From: ATM1 sp003577165
GTDB lineage: Bacteria; Armatimonadota; Fimbriimonadia; Fimbriimonadales; ATM1
Direction of reading: 5' to 3'
Length of the DNA stretch: 64,000 nt
Assembly (NCBI GenBank): GCA_030263715.1
Contig: SZPM01000008.1
Span: forward strand, 37,666-101,665
In this document: one piece after another, positions 1 to 8,165 of the stretch
Layout of the letters: every line of letters begins with the position of its first letter
How positions within the stretch are numbered: position 1 is the first letter of the stretch
Program-made: the position numbers and the translations under genes
Notes under the pieces: model-generated
Told to the model about the DNA's origin: nothing
Databases searched by the model: none
Seen by the model: the letters and a program-made list of their open reading frames with translations, nothing else

Positions 1-1181
1 TCGAAGACGAAGATGAACTTCGTGAACATCAGTTGCCCCAGGCCCCACAGCGCGTTCATGACCTTAAACGCGTGTCCAGGGTATCGCTTCTTGATCTTCA
101 CGAACGCCATGTTGTGGAAGCACGCTTCGACGGGAAGGTGCATGTCGAGCAGTTCCGGCACCACGAGTCGCACGAGCGGTAGAAATATCCTCTCCACCGC
201 CTGACCCATGAAACCGTCCTCCATCGGCGGAATTCCCACAATCGTCGCGGGATAAACCGGCCTCTGCCTCATCGTAATCGCGCTGACGTGAAACACCGGG
301 AACATGTCAGCAAGTGAGTAGTAGCCCGTGTGATCTCCGAACGGCCCTTCGACGCGCAGTTCGTTCGGGTCCACCACGCCTTCGAGGACGATCTCCGCGT
401 CCGCAGGCACCCACACGTCCACCGTCTTCGCCTTGACGAGCCGAACCGGCTCATGCCGCAAGAAACCCGCGAACATCATCTCGTCGATGCTCGGCGGCAG
501 CGGCGCAATCGCGCTGAAAGTGTATACCGGATCCCCCCCCAACACCACGCACGCCTCGATCTTCGACTTCTTCTCCGCCGCGCGGCGAGCGTGCTCCGCG
601 CCAACTTTGTGCATCTGCCAATGCATGGCCGTCGTGTTTCGATCGAACACCTGGATTCGATACATCCCGACGTTTCGCTTGCCCGTCAGCGGGTCGTGGG
701 TGAACACCATCGGCAGCGTGATGAACGGGCCGCCGTCCTCCGGCCAGCACTTGAGAACCGGAAGCCTCGTCAGGTCCACGTCCTTGCCCGTTAGCACGAT
801 CTCCTGCGCGATGCCGCCGTCCACCTTGCGCGGGGGGGATTTTGCAAACCTTCCGAGTTTCGAAAGCGCGCGCAGTTTGTCGAGCGCCCCCACCGGCACC
901 TCCGGTTTGAGCAGGCTCTCCAGTTCAAGTGCGATCTCCTCGACGTCCCCGACTCCGAGCGCCATGCTCATCCGCTTGCGCGAACCAAATGCGTTAATCG
1001 CGACTGGAATGTCGCTTCCGATCGGGTTCTCGATGAGCAGCGCAGGCCCACCCCCCGGCATCTTCATGCAGCGGTCGGCGACCTCCGTAATCTCTAATTC
1101 CGGACTCAGAGGTACCGGAACGCGCTTCAGCTCTCCTGCCCGTTCGAGAGCGCGGAGGAAATCTTGGAAGTCGGAGTACAT
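1..1181 (-). CDS. ubiD: UbiD-family decarboxylase (3' end beyond window)
   Basis: The minus-strand frame is open from an ATG at 1181 to the window edge and gives about 393 residues, so the C-terminus is missing. The translation begins MYSDFQDFLRALERAGELK and holds UbiD landmarks: HWQMHKVGAEH near residue 190 and LRVEGPFGDHTGYYS near residue 290, the acidic region that carries the catalytic glutamates in this family. UbiD enzymes are prenylated-FMN (de)carboxylases acting on aromatic or unsaturated acids, in ubiquinone or menaquinone synthesis or in aromatic metabolism; the substrate cannot be told here. No UbiX is visible. There is no Shine-Dalgarno, but a CATAAT hexamer lies 9 nt upstream. 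Confidence 0.93.
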   Translation of the reverse strand, partial: MYSDFQDFLRALERAGELKRVPVPLSPELEITEVADRCMKMPGGGPALLIENPIGSDIPVAINAFGSRKRMSMALGVGDVEEIALELESLLKPEVPVGALDKLRALSKLGRFAKSPPRKVDGGIAQEIVLTGKDVDLTRLPVLKCWPEDGGPFITLPMVFTHDPLTGKRNVGMYRIQVFDRNTTAMHWQMHKVGAEHARRAAEKKSKIEACVVLGGDPVYTFSAIAPLPPSIDEMMFAGFLRHEPVRLVKAKTVDVWVPADAEIVLEGVVDPNELRVEGPFGDHTGYYSLADMFPVFHVSAITMRQRPVYPATIVGIPPMEDGFMGQAVERIFLPLVRLVVPELLDMHLPVEACFHNMAFVKIKKRYPGHAFKVMNALWGLGQLMFTKFIFVF

Positions 1182-1190
1182 CGCGCCCGG

Positions 1191-1196
1191 ATTATG
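1191..1196 (-). promoter_or_regulatory. candidate -10 hexamer of ubiD
   Basis: Read on the minus strand the hexamer is CATAAT, 9 nt before the ubiD ATG at 1181. No convincing -35 is visible. If used, the transcript would be nearly leaderless, which agrees with the missing Shine-Dalgarno. The same 9-nt spacing occurs at the 5057 gene. Confidence 0.35.
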
Positions 1197-1235
1197 GCGC
1201 GGCGCACCCCGTGACCCCCATCGAAGCGCCCGCCG

Positions 1236-1550
1236 CTACCGAATCCAAATCGTGAGGTGGTACGCGAACACGAGACCAAGAAGCACGTTGCCACCGAACA
1301 TCACCCGCGCCGTCAGCGGCTTGCACCACAGTTTGACCGCCATGCAGCACACCAGCAGCGTGATGCTCAGTTTTGCGAATTCGAACAGTCCCCACGGCAC
1401 GAAGTAGGCAAGCGCCGGGTTCGCCTCTTTGGCTCCGACCGCGAACGCCGCCAGGGTGAGCCCGAGGTCCGCGAGGCTCAAGAGCGCGTACAGGACGATG
1501 CTGCCGGGGACCGGCGCCCGCACCGCCTCATCCCGATCCAAGGTGCACAT
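1236..1550 (-). CDS. small integral membrane protein, DUF5658-like
   Basis: This 104-residue protein has about three hydrophobic segments: roughly residues 18-38, 47-70 and 84-103. It contains the pattern ADLGLTL followed by KEANPALAYF, which resembles DUF5658 membrane proteins (conserved region 'D...T......G..E.NP'). The frame stays open upstream through a 21-bp repeat array to 1865, but the added residues only translate the repeats, so the ATG at 1550 is chosen. Function unknown. It lies downstream of the flagellin 1 terminator and is probably transcribed separately. Confidence 0.7.
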   Translation of the reverse strand: MCTLDRDEAVRAPVPGSIVLYALLSLADLGLTLAAFAVGAKEANPALAYFVPWGLFEFAKLSITLLVCCMAVKLWCKPLTARVMFGGNVLLGLVFAYHLTIWIR

Positions 1551-1663
1551 AACCCTACGCCAATTTCGATTCCACCCCGGCCCGCCCCCTGAGCCAGGAA
1601 CCTTGCGGGCAATCCCTTTGCCGCGCCGCCAGCATGGCCTTGGACTTCGACCCACAGGATCCG

Positions 1664-1886
1664 GCCTCCAGCACACGTGAGTTAGCCTCAAGCACACCTG
1701 AGCTAGCCTCAAGCACACGTGATCTAGCCTCAAGCACATGTGGTCTGGCCCCACGCGCTTGTGGGCTAGCCGCATCCCCCCAGGGGAGAGGCCCGTGCAC
1801 ATGGGGGTGAGCCCCACGCGCTTGTGGGCTAGCCGCATCCCCCCAGGGGAGAGGCCCGTGCACATGGGGGTGAGCCCCGCGTGCTT
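1664..1886. repeat. 21-bp period minisatellite with palindromic unit centres
   Basis: Four 21-bp units (1664-1747) each begin GCCTC(A/C)AGCACA and have a CACGTG-like centre. They are followed by a 63-bp unit repeated twice (1748-1810, 1811-1873) and a partial third copy (1874-1886). The 63-bp unit is itself three 21-bp blocks starting GCCCCACGCG, GCCGCATCCC and GGCCCGTGCA. Most blocks have a self-complementary core such as CACGTG, CACATGTG or CCCCCAGGGG. The array fills most of the gap between the flagellin 1 terminator and the 1236-1550 gene. The period is a multiple of three and of the DNA helical turn. Confidence 0.9.
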
Positions 1887-1891
1887 GGCCC

Positions 1892-1930
1892 AAAGAAAAA
1901 AGGACGGGGGGCCCGAATCCCGGGCCCCCC
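1892..1930 (-). terminator. intrinsic terminator of flagellin 1
   Basis: A perfect 10-bp GC stem (arms 1906-1915 and 1921-1930, five-base loop) is followed on the minus strand by GTCC and the T-rich run TTTTTTCTTT. It lies 33 bp after the flagellin 1 stop codon. Confidence 0.92.
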
Positions 1931-1963
1931 TCGCCTCGATTACCCCTATTCGAGCGAAGTTGT

Positions 1964-3403
1964 CTATCGCAGAAGCGAGAGAACCGCTTGGGGCGATGCG
2001 TTCGCCTGCGCGAGAACCGCCAAACCACTCTGCTGTAGGATCTGCAGCTTCGTGAAGTTGGTGATCTCGTTTGCCATGTCGACGTCGCGGATCGAACTTT
2101 CCGTCGCGATGAGGTTTTCGCGAGTCACGCCGAGCGATCGGATGTTGCTTTCCAGAATGTTGCGCTGGAAGTTACCGATGTCGCCGCGGGTTCGTGCGAC
2201 CTGCGAGATCGCAGCGTCGATGATTTGAAGAGCGTCCTGCACCCCGCTTGCGGACGTCACGTCGATCGTCGCGAGCGTCTGACCGGCGATTACGCCGACG
2301 CCGAGCTGACTCGTCATCATGTTGTTCAGCGACAGGCTCACGGTCTGACCCGCATTTGCCCCGATCTGGAATGACGCTTGACCCACTTCGATTCGACCCA
2401 CTGCAGCCGCGGCGCCAACGACGTTCCCTTGTTCGGTCAACACGACCGCGTTTCCATAGTTATCCGTCATTCTCAGACCACTTTCGCCGTTCCGCCCGCC
2501 GGTGAAGGTGGCGGACTGCACGCCGTTCGAGGTCGTCACGGTAACGGTCGCGATCGCGTCTTGGCCGGAATCCGTCGCGTTGCCGGCGGTGTTCAAGACT
2601 CCTGCGGTGTCCGTGAAACTGATGGTCGCATTGCTGCCATAGCGAGCGCTGGTCATCGTCACGCTGGTTCCGTCGAAGCCAAAGTTGACGCCGGTGGTGT
2701 TGGACTGCTGGTTGAATCGGACGATCAGTTCTTGCAGGGTCTCTGTTCCGTCCGTCGAGAAGGTGTACCCGTTGACGACGAACGTGCTGGCTCCGATGAT
2801 CGAGTTGAGTCCGCTCGCGGAGAGGTCAACGGATCCTGTGATCATGGCGCGCTCCGCAGCCTGCGTCACCTGAACGGTCACGGTGCCGTTCGTGTTGACT
2901 GCATAACTGGCGAAGGTGCCGCCGATCTGGATCGCGTCGTAGTTCGCCGCGTCGGTCACCGTCGAGGTGATGCCGGCAGAGCCATCGAGGAGTTTCTTCA
3001 CTCCGAACGTCGTCTGCTGGGAGATTCGGTTGATGGATTCGAGGATCTTGTAGATCTGGTTCTGGTTGGCCTGGATCGCTTGTGCGTCGAGGGCGCCGGT
3101 GTTACCGCTGGCGACCGCGAGTTTGCGAGCGTCCTTGAGAAGTCGTGCGACTTCCTCGAGCGCGCCTTCGGCGGTCTTCGCATAGTTGACCGCGTCCTGG
3201 TTGTTCTGGATCGCCTGCTCGAGGCCGGCAATCTGCGCCCGGAAGTTCTCGGAAATGATCAGACCGGCTGGATCGTCAGCACCCGTGACGATTCGAAGGC
3301 CGGTGGAGAGTCGGGTAACGGACTTGCCGAATTCATCGGCCGTCCTGCCAACGTTTCGAAGCGCGTTGAGCGCTCCAAGGTTCGTGTTCACACGGAACGA
3401 CAT
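1964..3403 (-). CDS. fliC: flagellin (paralogue 1)
   Basis: This 479-residue protein builds the flagellar filament. The N-terminal D0/D1 region (MSFRVNTNLGALNALRN, then TRLSTGLRIVTGADDPAGL) and the C-terminal region (SSIRDVDMANEITNFTK to the end, LSLLR) are classical flagellin. Between them lies a Thr/Ser/Gly-rich variable domain of roughly 250 residues. The ATG at 3403 has a strong Shine-Dalgarno, AAGGAGGAG. It is monocistronic, with its own terminator. A close paralogue lies at 15253-16686 on the opposite strand. No flagellar assembly gene is in the window. Confidence 0.97.
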   Translation of the reverse strand: MSFRVNTNLGALNALRNVGRTADEFGKSVTRLSTGLRIVTGADDPAGLIISENFRAQIAGLEQAIQNNQDAVNYAKTAEGALEEVARLLKDARKLAVASGNTGALDAQAIQANQNQIYKILESINRISQQTTFGVKKLLDGSAGITSTVTDAANYDAIQIGGTFASYAVNTNGTVTVQVTQAAERAMITGSVDLSASGLNSIIGASTFVVNGYTFSTDGTETLQELIVRFNQQSNTTGVNFGFDGTSVTMTSARYGSNATISFTDTAGVLNTAGNATDSGQDAIATVTVTTSNGVQSATFTGGRNGESGLRMTDNYGNAVVLTEQGNVVGAAAAVGRIEVGQASFQIGANAGQTVSLSLNNMMTSQLGVGVIAGQTLATIDVTSASGVQDALQIIDAAISQVARTRGDIGNFQRNILESNIRSLGVTRENLIATESSIRDVDMANEITNFTKLQILQQSGLAVLAQANASPQAVLSLLR

Positions 3404-3626
3404 AGTCTCCTCCTTGATTCAGGTGTTCGAGGCACGTCCCTTCGGGGGCTGCCCTGTTTTGGGAAGCCGAGCGCCGATCCGTGGCGACCCGAGATTCCTA
3501 CCGGGCTTATTCCTGCTTGACCTACCAGGTTTTCCAAGCAAAATTACTGGGTTTGGCGTCCCCCGGCAATTTCCTCGGCTGGTGAGGCTAACAGGACCCA
3601 GGCCCGCCCGGGGCGAACCCAAAGGG
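3404..3626. promoter_or_regulatory. divergent control region of flagellin 1 and tryptophanase
   Basis: This 223-bp stretch must hold the promoters of both divergent genes. On the minus strand at about 3540-3556 it has CCAAACCCAGTAATTT, 137 bp before the flagellin ATG. Nearly the same word, CCAAAACCCAGCAATTT, occurs 115 bp before flagellin 2. That suggests a shared promoter or regulator element, but I could not fit it to a sigma-28 or sigma-54 consensus. The rest holds nothing recognised. Confidence 0.45.
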
Positions 3627-5006
3627 GTGCGCGAGATCATCGAGCCCTTCCGGATCAAGTCCGTCGAACCCATCCGCTTTACGACTGTCGAGGAGAGACG
3701 GAGGATCCTCGAAGAGGCGCACTTCAACCCCTTCCTCATCCACGCCGACGACATCCTGATCGACCTCCTCACCGACAGCGGCACCAGCGCCATGAGCGCC
3801 CAGCAATGGGGCGCCATGATGGTCGGCGACGAGAGTTACGCCGGCAGCAAGAGTTACTTTCGCTTTGAGCAGACCGTTCAGGACATCACCGGCCTGCGCC
3901 ACATCATCCCCGTCCACCAGGGACGCGCAGCCGAACGGCTCCTCTTCAGCCTGATCGGTGGCCCCGACAAGCACATCCCGAACAACAACCACTTCGACAC
4001 GACAAGGGCCAACATCGAATACAGCGGCGCCACCGCTGACGACCTCGTAATCGACGAAGCCACCAACCTTGACTCGACGCACCCCTTCAAAGGCAACCTC
4101 GACGACAAGAAACTCAAGGCGTACATCGAGGAGCACTCGCCGAACCGCATCCCCGCGATCATGCTCACCGTCACGAACAACGCGGGTGGGGGGCAGCCCG
4201 TGAGCATGGCCAACATCCGGCAAGTCTCACAAATCGCTCGAGAGTTCGGTATCCCCTTCTTCCTCGACGCATGCCGATTCGCTGAAAACGCTTACTTCAT
4301 CAAACTCCGCGAGCCGGGCTACGAACACCGAACCCCACGTGAAATCGCGCAAGAGATGTTCTCTTACTGCGACGGCGCGACCATGTCCGCCAAAAAAGAC
4401 GCGTTTGGCAACATTGGAGGATTTCTTGCGCTGAACGACGACTCGCTCGCCGAGCGCGCCCGCAACCTGCTCATCCTCACGGAAGGCTTTCTCACTTACG
4501 GCGGGCTCGCGGGACGGGACCTCGAAGCCCTCGCCGTCGGCCTCGAAGAGGTGCTCGACGAGCACTACTTAGAATATCGCTTGGCCTGCACCCGCTACCT
4601 CGGCGACAAGATGAACGAGGCGGGCATTGCCATCGTGCAGCCGCCCGGCGGCCACGCCGTCTACCTCGATGCGAAGCGCTTCTACCCCCACATCCCGCCG
4701 CACCAGTACCCAGGTCAAAGGCTGGTCGTCGAACTGTTCGCCGTCGGCGGCATCCGCTCCGTCGAGATCGGATCAGTGATGTTCGGAAAGCGCGATCCGG
4801 AAACCGGCCTGGAGTCTCCGGCCAAGAACGAACTCGTTCGACTCGCCCTGCCCCGTCGCGTCTACACCCAGTCCCACGTTAACTACGTGGCCGAGGTCAT
4901 CCGCGAGGCCCACGCACACCGGGACGCGGCGACCGGGTTCAGGATCACCAAGCAGCCCCAGTTCCTCCGTCACTTCACGGCCCACTTCGAACCGCTCCCG
5001 AATTGA
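3627..5006 (+). CDS. tnaA: tryptophanase (tryptophan indole-lyase)
   Basis: This PLP enzyme splits L-tryptophan to indole, pyruvate and ammonia. The 459-residue product aligns end to end, from memory, with E. coli TnaA and Citrobacter tyrosine phenol-lyase: EPFRIKSVEP, DLLTDSGTSAMS, HQGRAAE, GGQPVSMAN, DACRFAENAYF, the PLP-lysine motif MSAKKD, and PRRVYTQSH. Two positions separate the activities. Where tyrosine phenol-lyase has Thr124 and Arg381, this protein has Asp (HFDTT) and Ile (SVEIGS), as in tryptophanase. The GTG at 3627 is chosen because the match to the family begins about six residues later; there is no clear Shine-Dalgarno, and the GTG at 3582 is an alternative. Confidence 0.9.
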   Translation: MREIIEPFRIKSVEPIRFTTVEERRRILEEAHFNPFLIHADDILIDLLTDSGTSAMSAQQWGAMMVGDESYAGSKSYFRFEQTVQDITGLRHIIPVHQGRAAERLLFSLIGGPDKHIPNNNHFDTTRANIEYSGATADDLVIDEATNLDSTHPFKGNLDDKKLKAYIEEHSPNRIPAIMLTVTNNAGGGQPVSMANIRQVSQIAREFGIPFFLDACRFAENAYFIKLREPGYEHRTPREIAQEMFSYCDGATMSAKKDAFGNIGGFLALNDDSLAERARNLLILTEGFLTYGGLAGRDLEALAVGLEEVLDEHYLEYRLACTRYLGDKMNEAGIAIVQPPGGHAVYLDAKRFYPHIPPHQYPGQRLVVELFAVGGIRSVEIGSVMFGKRDPETGLESPAKNELVRLALPRRVYTQSHVNYVAEVIREAHAHRDAATGFRITKQPQFLRHFTAHFEPLPN

Positions 5007-5041
5007 CCGGCCGCCTTGCAGTCTTAGCCCGGATCTGAGCG

Positions 5042-5047
5042 TATAGT
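5042..5047 (+). promoter_or_regulatory. candidate -10 (TATAGT) of the RseP-like gene
   Basis: TATAGT ends 9 nt before the ATG at 5057. The gene has no Shine-Dalgarno, so a nearly leaderless transcript is plausible. No good -35 is seen at 17 bp. Confidence 0.4.
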
Positions 5048-5056
5048 AATGGACTC

Positions 5057-6175
5057 ATGATCCTCTGGCAGATCCTCGCCATCCTCCTGACCTTTACAGT
5101 GGTCGTCAGCGTCCACGAACTCGGCCACTACTGGTTCGCGCGGTGGAAGAAGATGGACGTCGAGGAGTTCTGCCTTCTCGGTCTCCCCGCGGGCAAGAAG
5201 TTCGTCCTCTGGCAGAACGAGCATGGCACTAAGTTCACGATCCATCCCTTCGTGCCTCTCGGCGGCTTCGTGAAGATCAAAGGGATGGAGCCGAAGTCCG
5301 ACGGCAGCGAGACGACAATCCCCAACGGATTTTATGCAGCGGGCCTCGGTGCCAGGGCCCTTGTACTGTTCGCCGGCCCCCTCTTCAGTTACCTCGGCGG
5401 CTTTGCGCTCTTCGTCATCGCCTACGCATCCTTCGGCCGCCCGGAGCCCAGTTCTGAGCCGGTTGTGGCAAACCTCCTTGAGGATTCGGCCGCACAGAAA
5501 GCGGGCATGCAAGCGGGCGACCGCATCCTTGCCGTAGATGGCAAGCCGGTGCAGAAATTCGCAGAGGTCAAGTACATCGTACAAGACAAAGCCCATGTCC
5601 CCGTCCGGCTGTCCGTGCTTCGCGGGCAACAGAACGTCGAATTGTCTGTGACGCCACAGCCTTCCCGCGAAGTGATGGAAGTCATAGACGAGAAAGGTGG
5701 CCTCGTCCTCGATAATTCGGGTAACCCAGTGCTCCGCACCGTCGGTCTCTTGGGCGTCGAAGTGGCTGTGACGTACAAGCCAGTCCCGCTGGGCGAGGCC
5801 GTGAGCGATGCTTGGTCCGTGTCCTGGGGCATCGTAGCGGGCAGCGTGCGCGTCCTGACGCGACCCAAGGAACTAAAGGAGAGCGCGGGGGGGCCGATCG
5901 CAATCGTAAGAGAGACCGGCAAAGCCGCGGACCGAGGGTTCTTCAACCTCATCATCGTCGCCGCCTTCATCAGCGTGTCCCTCGGCTTCGTAAACCTCCT
6001 CCCCATCCCGCCATTCGACGGCGGGCAACTGCTCATCGTGGGCATCGAGGCTCTCAGGCGAGGAAGACGCCTTCCCCTGAGAGTTCAGGAGAACATCTTC
6101 AAGTTGGGGTTCGCCGTCATCCTGCTGATGTTCGTCAGCGTGATGTGGCTCGACATCGGCCGGCTCTTTCGCTAA
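5057..6175 (+). CDS. rseP: site-2 / RseP-type intramembrane zinc metalloprotease
   Basis: This 372-residue M50 peptidase is embedded in the cytoplasmic membrane and cuts transmembrane substrates such as anti-sigma factors. The zinc motif HELGH is at residues 20-24 in the first membrane segment. A GGFVKIKGM motif follows, then a single PDZ domain at about 125-200 (QKAGMQAGDRILAVDGKPV). The third zinc ligand lies in NLLPIPPFDGG at about 313-323, and a C-terminal membrane segment ends the protein. E. coli RseP is longer (450) with two PDZ domains. The anti-sigma-like protein at 21621-22526 is a conceivable substrate, but nothing in the sequence proves it. Confidence 0.93.
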   Translation: MILWQILAILLTFTVVVSVHELGHYWFARWKKMDVEEFCLLGLPAGKKFVLWQNEHGTKFTIHPFVPLGGFVKIKGMEPKSDGSETTIPNGFYAAGLGARALVLFAGPLFSYLGGFALFVIAYASFGRPEPSSEPVVANLLEDSAAQKAGMQAGDRILAVDGKPVQKFAEVKYIVQDKAHVPVRLSVLRGQQNVELSVTPQPSREVMEVIDEKGGLVLDNSGNPVLRTVGLLGVEVAVTYKPVPLGEAVSDAWSVSWGIVAGSVRVLTRPKELKESAGGPIAIVRETGKAADRGFFNLIIVAAFISVSLGFVNLLPIPPFDGGQLLIVGIEALRRGRRLPLRVQENIFKLGFAVILLMFVSVMWLDIGRLFR

Positions 6176-6178
6176 CGG

Positions 6179-6637
6179 CTAAATCCCGCGCTTTCCGCGA
6201 GCACGCGCGCGACCGATGTACTCCCGAGCGAGATACTCGGCGTCCACCTCGAGGTCGCCGAAACGCCAGCAGCCCGCGACCGGAAGTGCGACGGCTTCCC
6301 TCCCGGACCGAAGCGTTACGAACGTCGAGGACTCCCTCACCTCGCTGCCGGCGTTGCACTCCAAGACCTTACGAAAGAACGGAGAAGCCGCTTCGACGCG
6401 CCCCCCCTCAAACGTGAGCGACGTGAAGCGCGATGTCTGCTCATACGCGAGCCGAAAGAGCACAGCCTGCGTAGCCAACACGAGCGGCGCGCAAAACCAC
6501 GCCGCCTTCGGCAAGCCTCCCTTGCACCGCATCCAGAAAGAGAACGTAAGAACGCCCATGAAGAGGGCGATCAGCGCCGGGACGCAAACGGCCAGCAGGT
6601 CCACGATTCCCGCGTCCGCTCTGAAACTGTGCTGCAC
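6179..6637 (-). CDS. hypothetical two-helix membrane protein
   Basis: This 152-residue protein has two hydrophobic segments (about 10-36 and 46-62) followed by a soluble C-terminal domain. No family is recognised. It starts at a GTG preceded by GAGAGGCGAG and ends 3 bp from the convergent RseP-like gene. The coding call rests on an intact frame with sensible hydrophobic patterning and on the lack of a better frame here. Confidence 0.6.
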   Translation of the reverse strand: MQHSFRADAGIVDLLAVCVPALIALFMGVLTFSFWMRCKGGLPKAAWFCAPLVLATQAVLFRLAYEQTSRFTSLTFEGGRVEAASPFFRKVLECNAGSEVRESSTFVTLRSGREAVALPVAGCWRFGDLEVDAEYLAREYIGRARARGKRGI

Positions 6638-6697
6638 GATGCTCGCCTCTCTCTTTTCGAAGACGCGTCGAGCCTCGCCGCGAATTCGGGCGAGAGT

Positions 6698-8161
6698 CTA
6701 ACCGCCGGCTTTAGCCTTTTCGGCAGCCCGCTTCTCGGCCGCCTCCTTGGCGGCCGCGGCCGCCTTCGCCGCGTCAACGAACGGCTTAATATACGCTTGC
6801 GCCTTCTCCTTCGAAGCCACATCCGGCACAGTTGCCGGCTCGAACGCGCCCTTCTTGGCCCGAATCCTGGCAATTTCTACCAGCCCGTCCGAGGCGAAGC
6901 CAAGCGCCTTGTCCAACACACGCGCGCACTCCTGAGGCGCGTGGAAGCCCATGCCGTTGTTCGCCGCCACGTAGTCCCAGTACATCTGCGCTTTAGAAAC
7001 GAGGGTCCGCACATTGGCGAGTTCATCATCGGAAGCGCCCAACTTCTTCGCGTCTCCGATCTCGAGGTGCAGAGTCGTGATGGCCTTCTCGGCCCGCTCC
7101 AGCATCTCTGCGTGCTTGGCCTGAAGCGAATACACGCGATTGCGGATGTCCTCTTCGCTCCACCGATGGCACACCTGACAGGAGTTCGCGATGTTGAGCA
7201 GAGGGCTCCGTACTTGATGGTCAGTGAACTTGATTCCGCCCTCGGACTTGTAGGGCATATGGCAATCAGCGCACGAGACTCCGCGATACGCGTGGATGCC
7301 TTGCATGTACACCTCGTAGTCGGGGTGCTGCATTTTGATCATCTTCGCGCCGCTGATCGCGTGCGTCCAATCCACATGCTCCGTCTTGGCGTAATACTCT
7401 TCCATGCCTTCGATGCTCATCCCGTCATCCCACGGAAACGTGAGGTACTTATCTTCCTTTCCCTTGAAGTAGTACTCGACGTGGCATTGCGCGCACACGA
7501 GCGATCTCATCTCTTGGTGCGTGGCTTTCGTGATGTCCTTGCCCATCCGTGCGAACGCTTCTTTGAGCGCGGGGCGGCTGATCTGTAGCGCCATCGTTTC
7601 GTTGTTGTGACAGTCGGCGCACCCGATCGGGTTCTTCACTTCGTTCATGAAGGCCGCAAAAGGCGTCTTGTAAAAGGTCCCAACGCCCTTCTCCGCCATC
7701 AACCGAGGAGCGTCAGGCGACTTGCACGTCCAACATGTGCCAGGCGTCTTTTCATCCACGCGCTTCGTCGAAGTCACGTCGTTGACGGCCCAGTAATGGC
7801 CGCGTGGGGAATTGTAACTTCTCGCAAATGGGTATCCCGCCCACATCACGACCAGGTGAGGCTTTTCGGCCAGGTAATCCACCGTCTTCGAGCCGCCGTA
7901 CTTCGTCGCCTCTTCGGTCTTCTTCGTCAATTCCCAAGAGTTGTACTCGCGGGGAAAACTCATTCCCCACTTCGCGTTGTCGGCTTCCCACTCCGCGATC
8001 GGCTGAAGGAACTGGAGCCTCGCGACGTGCGACTCTGCCCTGCGCTCGGTGATCGAACTCGCTAATAGCCCAAGAAGGAACGCGGCGATCGTGCAACCGA
8101 TAAACACGATCCACCCGATCTTCGCGGACCCTTCCTCTCTCTTCTGACCTGAACGACTCAT
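6698..8161 (-). CDS. nrfA: cytochrome c nitrite reductase catalytic subunit
   Basis: This pentahaem enzyme reduces nitrite to ammonia with six electrons, outside the cytoplasmic membrane. The 487-residue product has an N-terminal membrane anchor or uncleaved signal at about 18-38. The catalytic haem motif has lysine in place of histidine (CWTCK), the NrfA hallmark. Four normal CxxCH sites follow (CADCH, CAQCH, CADCH, CQVCH), with HAYRGVSCADCHMPY typical of the family. The C-terminus is an unusual Ala/Lys/Glu-rich tail (EKRAAEKAKAGG). The ATG at 8161 has an AGGAGG site and lies 4 bp after nrfH; an upstream in-frame start would overlap nrfH. Confidence 0.96.
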   Translation of the reverse strand: MSRSGQKREEGSAKIGWIVFIGCTIAAFLLGLLASSITERRAESHVARLQFLQPIAEWEADNAKWGMSFPREYNSWELTKKTEEATKYGGSKTVDYLAEKPHLVVMWAGYPFARSYNSPRGHYWAVNDVTSTKRVDEKTPGTCWTCKSPDAPRLMAEKGVGTFYKTPFAAFMNEVKNPIGCADCHNNETMALQISRPALKEAFARMGKDITKATHQEMRSLVCAQCHVEYYFKGKEDKYLTFPWDDGMSIEGMEEYYAKTEHVDWTHAISGAKMIKMQHPDYEVYMQGIHAYRGVSCADCHMPYKSEGGIKFTDHQVRSPLLNIANSCQVCHRWSEEDIRNRVYSLQAKHAEMLERAEKAITTLHLEIGDAKKLGASDDELANVRTLVSKAQMYWDYVAANNGMGFHAPQECARVLDKALGFASDGLVEIARIRAKKGAFEPATVPDVASKEKAQAYIKPFVDAAKAAAAAKEAAEKRAAEKAKAGG

Positions 8162-8165
8162 TCGA

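Noticed and set aside
1551..1865. Upstream extension of the 1236-1550 membrane protein through the repeat array
   Set aside because: It only translates the 21-bp repeat into seven-residue copies. The ATG at 1550 gives a normal membrane protein.
3404..3626. Possible c-di-GMP riboswitch before flagellin 1
   Set aside because: I looked for the GEMM core and its conserved loop sequences and could not align them.
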